A stretch of DNA of 64,000 nucleotides from Dasypus novemcinctus (Eukaryota; Chordata; Mammalia; Cingulata; Dasypodidae). The notes beneath the pieces were generated by a model. The model was not told the DNA's origin, ran no database searches, and saw only the letters and a list, made by a program, of their open reading frames with translations. This document shows positions 56,674-64,000 of this stretch, in pieces (position 1 is the stretch's first letter; every line of letters starts with the position of its first letter). The position numbers and the translations under genes are program-made. The DNA is taken from positions 26,578,499 through 26,642,498 of the forward strand of contig NC_080704.1 of assembly GCF_030445035.2 (NCBI RefSeq), read 5' to 3'.

Positions 56674-57644
56674 ATGTTGACAAGACAGCAACAAAAATCT
56701 ACAAACCAAACCAGTAATCAGGAAAACATGGCTGAATCCAATCAACAAACTGAAAATCAGGAAGGGGGGCAGGACTTCGCACAAGCAATGAAAGATCTCA
56801 GAACATTTATCACCGACAAATTTGATGAAGTAATGAAAGAGGTTAACAGCGTGAAGACAACACTTGGAGGGGAAATTGCAGACATGCGCAAAAAAATAAC
56901 AGATATGATGGAAATGAACACCACAATTCAAGAAATCAAAATACACTTGCAGCAAATATCAGCAGACTAGAAGAGGCAGAGCAGAGAATTAGTGATGTGG
57001 AAGACAGTGCATTGGAAATCAAACAGATAGTAGAAGTGGTCAATAAAAAGGTAGAAAAAATCCAGATAGGACTTAGGGATCTGAATGATAACGCAAAACA
57101 CTCAAACATACGTATTATAGGCATTCCAGAAGGAGAAGAGAAGGGAAAGGGGTCAGAAGGAGTGTTGCAGGAAATAATGAATGAAAACTTCCCAAATCTA
57201 CTGAAAGAGACAAATGTGCATATCCAAGAAGCACAGCGCACTCCACTGGTCATAAACCCCAACAGGCCCACCCCAAGACATATACTTGTCAAATTATCCA
57301 ATGCTCAAGACAAAAAGAAAATTCTAAAAGCAGCAAGAGAAAAGAAAACCATCACATACAAGGGAAACTCCATAAGATTAAGTGCTGATTTCTCATCTGA
57401 AACGATGGAGGCAAGAAGGCAGTGGTATGATATAGTCAAGGTACTAAAGGAAAAAAATCTCCAACCAAGAATACTCTATCCAGCTAAACTAGCATTCAAA
57501 AATGATGGAGAGTTCAAAATATTCACAGATAAACAGAAACTGAAAGAGTATATCAACAAGAAACCTCCCCTTCAAGAAATTCTTAAGGGAATTCTGCAGG
57601 AAGAAAGGAAAAAACAGGACAGTCAGAGATGGAGGAGAGTGTAA
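56674..57644 (+). pseudogene. L1-D ORF1 with a single 1-bp deletion
   Basis: Same architecture as the intact L1-B ORF1: N-terminal Gln/Asn-rich segment, coiled coil, RRM ('[19 protein letters not shown]'), C-terminal domain ('[17 protein letters not shown]'). The run of A at 56938-56941 is one base shorter than in L1-B, which shifts the frame within the coiled coil and stops it at 56968-56970. The remaining 215 codons, up to 57644, are open in the shifted frame. No other lesion was noticed. Confidence 0.92.
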
Positions 57645-57724
57645 AAGCAACAAGAAAGACAAAAATAGAAGGGGAAAATAAAATAATGCAAACAAAATAT
57701 AACAAACACAAATCCAACCAAAAT

Positions 57725-60700
57725 ATGGCTACCATAAATAACTCTCTAAACGTAATAACACTGAATGTCAACAGATTAAACTCACCTATCAAAAGATTCA
57801 GACTGGGACACTGGATAAGGAAATACGACCCATCTATATGCTGCCTACAAGAGACACATCTTAGACCCAGAGACTCATGGAGGTTGAAAGTGAATGGCTG
57901 GAAAACAATCATACAAGCAAACAACAACCAAAAAAAGGCAGGAGTAGCTATATTACTATCAGACAAAATAGACTTTAAATGCGAAACAATTGTGAGAGAC
58001 AAAGAAGGATACTATATTTTAGTGAAAGGGACAATCTGTCAAGAAGATCGAACAATCATAAATATTTATGCTCCTAACAAGGGCGCCTCTAAATATGTGA
58101 GGCAAACGCTGGAAAAACTAAGTGAAAGAATAGATGCATCTACAATTATAGTGGGGGATTTTAATACACCACTATCAACTCTGGACAGAACATCTCAAAA
58201 GAGAATCACTAAAGAAACAAAACATTTGAACAGTATATTAGAAGAGCTGGATCTAATAGACATATATAGATTATTACACCCAAACACAGCAGGATATACA
58301 TTTTTCTCAAGCGCACATGGAACATTCTCCAATATTGACCATATGCTAGGCCACAAAGAAAGGCTTAATGAATTCAGAAAGATCGAAATCATACAAAACA
58401 ATATCTCTGACCACAGTGGAGTCAAGCTGGAAATTTGCAAGGGACAGAGACCCAGACTTCACACGACAATTTGGAAATTAAACAGCACACTCTTAGAAAA
58501 ACAGTGGGTCAAAGAGGAAATCTCAAAAGAAATCAATGACTACCTTGAAACAAATGATAATGATAACACAACATACCAAAATTTATGGGATGCAGCAAAA
58601 GCGGTACTGAGAGGGAAATTTATAGCCATAAATTCATATATCAAAAAAGAAGAAAGAGCAGAAATTGAAGAATTAACTGCACATTTGAAGGAATTAGAAA
58701 AACAACAACAAAGTAACCCAACAGGAAGAAGAAGGAAGGAAATAACAAAGATAAGAGCAGAACTAAATGAAATAGAAAATAAGAAAGCACTTGAAAAAAT
58801 AAACAAGACCAAGAGCTGGTTTTTTGAGAAGATCAACAAAATTGACAAACCTTTAGCGAGACTAACAAAGAAAAAAAGAGAAAAGATGCAAATACACAAA
58901 ATAAGAAATGAGAAAGGCGATATCACCACTGACCCCACAGAAATAAAGACTATCATAAGAGGATACTTTGAAAAACTATATTCCAACAAAAATGACAATT
59001 TAGAGGAAATGGACAAATTCCTAGAAATACATAAGCAGCCCATACTGACGAAAGAAGAAATTGATGATCTTAACAAACCAATCACAAGCAAAGAGATAGA
59101 ATCAGTCATTAAAAATCTCCCAACTAAGAAGAGCCCAGGGCCAGACGGCTTCACAGGTGAATTCTACAAAACATTCCGGAAAGAACTAACACCAATCCTG
59201 TTGAAACTATTCCAAAAAATCGAAACAGAAGGAACACTGCCTAATTCCTTCTATGATGCCAACATTACCCTAGTACCAAAGCCAAACAAAGACACCACAA
59301 GAAAGGAAAATTACAGACCAATTTCTCTAATGAACCTAGACGCAAAAATACTTAACAAAATACTTGCTAATCGTATTCAACAACACATTAAACGAATTAT
59401 ACACCATGACCAAGTGGGATTTATCCCAGGTATGCAAGGATGGTTCAACATAAGAAAATCAATCAATGTAATACACCATATAAACAGATTGAGAGAAAAA
59501 AACCACATGATTATATCTATAGATGCAGAAAAGGCATTTGACAAAATACAGCACCCCTTCCTGATAAAAACACTCCAAAAGATCGGAATACAAGGAAACT
59601 TTTTGAACATGATAAAGAGTATATATGAAAAACCTAAAGCCAACATTGTTTACAATGGCGAAATCCTGAAATCCTTCCCTCTAAAATCAGGAACAAGACA
59701 AGGATGCCCATTGTCTCCGCTCCTATTTAACATTGTCTTGGAAGTACTGGCTCGAGCACTGAGACAAGAACCAGATATAAAAGGCATTCAAATTGGAAGG
59801 GAAGAAGTCAAAATTTCATTATTTGCAGATGACATGATCCTATATATAGAAAACCCTGAGAGATCTTCAACAAAGCTCCTAGAACTTATAAATGAGTTTA
59901 GCAAAGTCGCAGGTTATAAGATCAATGCGCAAAAATCAGTAGCATTTCTATACACCAATAATGAGCAAGATCAGGAGGAAATCAAGAAACAAATACCATT
60001 CACAATAGTAAATAAAAAAATCAAATACTTAGGAATAAATTTAACTAAAGAGGTAAAAAACTTATACATCGAGAACTATACAAGATTGTTCAAGGAAATC
60101 AAAGAAGACCTAAATAAATGGAAGAATATTCCCTGTTCATGGATAGGAAGACTGAATATTATTAAGATGTCTATCCTACCAAAACTGATCTACACATTCA
60201 ATGCAATCCCAATAAAAATCAACACAGCCTTCTTTAAGGAACTAGAAAAACTAACTATGAAATTTATTTGGAATAAAAAGAGGCCCCGAATAGCCAAAGA
60301 CATATTGAAAAAGAAAAACGAAATAGGAGGAATCACACTTCCTGACTTCAAAACATACTACAAAGCTACAGTAGTGAAAACAGCATGGTACTGGCATAAG
60401 GAGAGACACACAGACCAATGGAATCGAATTGAAAGTTCAGATATAGAACCTCATGTATATAGCCATATAATATTCGATAAAGCCACCAAACCCTCTCAAC
60501 TGGGAGAGAATGGCCTATTCAACAAATGGTGCCTGGAGAACTGGATAGCCATATGTAGAAGAATGAAAGAGGATTACCATCTCACACCTTATACAAAGAT
60601 CAACTCAAGATGGATCAAAGACCTAAATATAAGAGCCAAGACCATAAAGACCTTAGAAAGCAGTGTAGGGAAACATCTACAGGACCTTGTAATAGGAAAT

Positions 60701-61543
60701 GGCTTCATGAATATCACACCAAAAGCACGAGCAGCAAAAGAACAAATAGATAAATGGGACTACCTCAAAATTAAAGCCTTCTGCACCTCAAAGGAGTTTG
60801 TCAAGAAAGTAAAAAGGGAACCCACACAATGGTAGAAAATATTTGGCAACCATATATCTGATAAGAGACTTATAACTTGCATATATAAAGAACTCATAGA
60901 TCTCGAAAACAAAAAGATAAACAACCCATTTAAAAAATGGGAAAAAGATTTAAACAGACACTTCTTCAAAGAAGAAATACAAATGGCTAAAAAGCACATG
61001 AAAAAATGCTCCAAATCCCTAGCTATCAGGGAAATGCAAATCAAAACTACAATGAGATACCATCTTACTCCCATAAGATTGGCAGCCATGAAAAAAACAG
61101 TAGAATACAAATGCTGGAGAGGATGTGAAGAAAGGGGAACACTCATCCATTGCTGGTGGGAATGCAGAAGGATCCAACCATTCTGGAGGACAGTTTGGCA
61201 GTTTCTCAAAAAATTATCCATAGATTTGCCATATGACCTAGCAATACCATTGCTGGGTATATACACATCAGATCTGAAAACAAAGACACAAACCGAGATA
61301 TGTACACCAATGTTCATAGCAGCATTGTTCACCATCGCCAAAAGTTGGAATCAATCCAAAAGTCCATCAACAGATGAGTGGATCAATAAAATGTGGTATA
61401 TACACACAATGGAATACTATTCAGCTGTAAGAACCAATACACTACAATCGCACGTGATAACATGGATGAACCTTGAGAATCTTATGTTAAGTGAAGCAAC
61501 CCAGGCATTGAAGGACAAATACTATATGACCTCAATGATATGA
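57725..61543 (+). pseudogene. L1-D ORF2 (1272 codons) with one nonsense codon
   Basis: ORF2p provides the endonuclease and reverse transcriptase for target-primed reverse transcription. The chosen start, 57725, matches the L1-B ORF2 start. Endonuclease: 'CCLQETHL' with Glu43, 'GDFNTP', 'SDHSGV'. Reverse transcriptase: '[15 protein letters not shown]', '[20 protein letters not shown]', '[20 protein letters not shown]' and the catalytic FADD at residues 700-703 (59822-59833). A TAG at 60833-60835 (residue 1037), where L1-B reads TGG, truncates the protein before the Cys/His segment ('[18 protein letters not shown]', near 61120), which remains open in frame to the TGA at 61541-61543. Length and residue numbers agree closely with active mammalian ORF2p. 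Confidence 0.94.
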
Positions 61544-64000
61544 AATAAGTTAACTGCCTCAGAGAGCTAGAGTCTGGAAAAGTGGCTTACTGGAAATCGG
61601 GGGGTGGAGGAAGGATGTGAGTTAATGTCTGTAGGGGTGGAATCTGTGATGAGCTGGGGGTAAGTATGAGCACAAAGAAGGGACAAAATGGGGGCAAGGG
61701 GTTACCTTCGGGTGGGGTTTTCTGGGTTTGAGGGGGACTGGGGATGGGAAGAGGGGTAATATGGTCCAAGAAATAGGTGGGAGGGAGGGGCAACATACAA
61801 ACATGGGAGAGTGCCAGAAGTTCGTTGAGAACTAAATGTTGAGTAAAACGTATCAAAGTATAAGTAGGAGGGTCACCTGGTTAGGACGCTCAGGGGGTAT
61901 GGTCTGATGTGGGACGGACTCTGGAGGGAATAGCTGAAGGCTCATTTTGCCAAGGTGGGTTCTACCATTGGGTGGGGTGGACCCATATCCTGGGGAAGAC
62001 TAATGCCGTCGAATAGAGAGAACTGTATCTCTCGTGAGAAAGGACGGCTCCCAGGGCATTAGATTGGCAGGCGTTGTGGGCCCTAAGGGGAGGGGAAAAT
62101 GGACGTGCAATGGATAGAACAAAGGTAAATAAGGGGGCAAAAGAGGAGTTATGTGAGAGTACACGAGGATGAATATAAAACAGCTAATATTACACCAAAA
62201 ACATATAGGGGACGACAGACTAATAATGAAAACCATAAGACAAAACATAGGATAACTAAAAAATTTAGAAAACTGTACAACCTAAAGTATGGACCACATA
62301 GTAAGCACAAATGTTACCTTGTTTGAAAACTATAGTTTAGGAATCTGTACATCAGTTTCAGGAAATATGATATGAATAAGTTAAAAGATTATTGCTGTGG
62401 AAGGGAAAAGGTTTTATGGTGGATCTGGGGAAATACTGTATATTGTATATATGAATTTCGGTGATCTAAGACTCTTCTGAAGCTGACATTATGTTGGGAT
62501 TCACTTTACAGGAAGTTTTGGATCACAGAGTGGTTCAACAATGGCAGCGGAGGAATACTGATATGGGATGTTATTGACAGGATATATATGGTTGACAGGG
62601 AGTTATACAGGGCATATGCCCAGGATATATGGTAATGTCTATATATACTCATAGTGGAAACAATTAAAAACAACAGCTGGGGGGGTACTGGGCTCCTGGC
62701 CGGGGGGTCACTGTTGTGGGCCCTGGGAGAGCAGCGGCAATCCTTCAGGTGCAACGGCAAGAACCAGGAAGGAAGGAGGGCCCAACAGTGGGCTCTTGAT
62801 ACTAATGGCTACACTTTTGAGCCTATGCACCTGCAATAAGAACAAGGCCTAGAGTAGCATTGTGCCTGGGGGTTTCCTCCTGACAGCCTTCATGTTACTC
62901 AAATGTGGCCACTCTCACAGCCAAACTCAGCGTGTAGATGTGATGCATTCCCCCCAGCGTGGGACACGACACCCGGGGATGAGCCTCCCTGGCACCGAGG
63001 GATCACTACCACATACCAGCTGAAGAAGCAACTAGAAAATGACCTTGAACTAAAGATTCAATGCGGAACAGCAGAATATACCTGTCTACATATAATAACA
63101 TGACTTTGGGAAGCGGTTTGACCTAATGTAAGGGGGAAATGGAAAGGAGAAATGAGATTATAAGGCTGTGAGTCTCTAAAAAAGAGTCTGGAGGTTGTCA
63201 GAAGGAATACCCTTATGTACAACTGAACAGAGTCTAAGAGACAGATAAGGTAGATACAACCCCAGGTATTGGTTCTTTTGAGGGATAAAGAGACCCACGG
63301 GTTCTATGGTCATGGCAGAAGGGGTTCACTGCCATGACAGATGGCCCTTCTTTGGAGCTGGTGTTTCTGCGTGATGGAAATGGACTCAGAGGGGATCTCT
63401 TTTCACAAGACTTCCATGCTACTTTATTGGAATTGTAGTTGGTGCTGAGTTTAAGATATATGTAGGGGATTTGAATCTCTGGACTGATAATATGACACCC
63501 AGGCCCAGAGCCTCAACAGACTTCAGCTCCTACACTTTGACTTATTGGACTTACTCCACTCAGCTAACATGGAGTTGAAGAAGGTCAACCACCACAACAT
63601 GGAGCCTAGAGTGTCTACAACTAGAAGCGGGAAGAGTGCATCCAGTACCCATGTGGAATCTAAGCCCTCACTTGACATAGGTGTGCAATGGACACAACCA
63701 ATCCAACGTCCACAGAGAAAATGTGAAATGGGTGTGGGAACGGTAGCCATGGGGGCTGCTGGGTGTGGGGAACGGGAGGAAGAGATGAGATGTGGAGGCG
63801 TTTTCGGGACGTGGAGTTGTCCTGGATAGTGCTTCACGGACAATTACGGGACACTGTAGATCCCCCCAGGGCCCACTGGATGGAACGTGAGAGAATCTGG
63901 GCTATGATGTGGACCATTGACTATGGGGTGCAGTGATGCTCAGAGATGAACTTACCAGGTGCAATGGATGTATCACGATGATGGGAGAGAGTGTTGCTGT
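61544..64000 (+). other. L1-D 3' UTR (incomplete)
   Basis: Collinear with the L1-B 3' UTR: G-rich 61600-61800, 'cctggggaagactaatgccg' near 61990, 'ccaaactcagcgtgtagatg' near 62922, up to 'cgatgatgggagagagtgtt' at the window end. About 150-200 bp of terminal 3' UTR should lie beyond. Open frames here are noise. Confidence 0.85.

Larger units (their letters stand above)
54995..64000 (+). mobile_element. L1-D: full-length, best preserved L1 (runs off the window)
   Basis: Starts at about 54995-55000 inside L1-H ('ggaggacttccggcaagatgg'). It has a 5' UTR of about 1.68 kb with a duplicated leader and a CpG-rich tandem array, ORF1 56674-57644 (one frameshift), ORF2 57725-61543 (one stop) and a 3' UTR from 61544 that passes the window end. 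The 3' target duplication cannot be seen. Divergence from L1-B is low throughout the ORFs, so the two belong to one young lineage. Confidence 0.95.

Overview
This window is a repeat-dominated stretch of mammalian nuclear DNA. The repeats point to a xenarthran, most likely an armadillo (Dasypus). At least eight copies of a roughly 370-410 bp tRNA-derived SINE are present, with clear pol III A and B boxes, and I recognise them from memory as the armadillo DAS type. They lie among several L1 lineages with a very long 3' UTR, plus old mammal-wide repeats (MIR, L2, MER5A). I see no host protein-coding exon. All long open reading frames belong to L1 ORF1/ORF2 or to a dead PURB retrocopy.

Layout. 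1-3117: the 3' part of a decayed L1 (L1-S), itself hit by a SINE and two L1 3'-end fragments. 3118-22760: mostly unique non-coding DNA with MIR, L2, hAT-type DNA transposons, four DAS SINEs, an ERV solo LTR (10294-10710, 6-bp target duplication) and three L1 3'-end fragments. 22762-29240: an old L1 (L1-E) with a two-monomer 5' UTR, a large internal deletion and a repeated 3' UTR module; a PURB processed pseudogene sits inside its 5' UTR. 29736-30230: two tRNA-headed SINEs joined head to tail.

30488 to the end is a five-deep nest. An old L1 (L1-H) is split by a full-length L1 (L1-A, 31072-52277). L1-A is split by a DAS SINE (37991-47982). The SINE tail is split by a younger full-length L1 (L1-B, 38404-47942). 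L1-B ORF2 is split by a solo LTR (43250-44222). Target-site duplications at four of the junctions allow the order to be read directly. L1-A also carries a 1.2-kb L1 3'-end copy (35282-36470) almost identical to the L1-B 3' UTR. Downstream, L1-H is cut again by L1-D (about 54995 to beyond the window end). L1-D is the best preserved element: one frameshift in ORF1, one stop in ORF2, and a CpG-rich tandem-repeat 5' UTR with a duplicated promoter unit.

Functionally the window shows retrotransposition and its consequences. L1 ORF2 endonuclease/reverse transcriptase activity explains the L1, SINE and PURB insertions (A tails and 9-16 bp duplications). A separate retroviral integrase explains the two LTRs (TG...CA ends and 6-bp duplications). 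I found no operon, defence system, CRISPR array or new gene system. Coordinates of old repeats without target duplications are approximate, and family names come from memory rather than from a database search.
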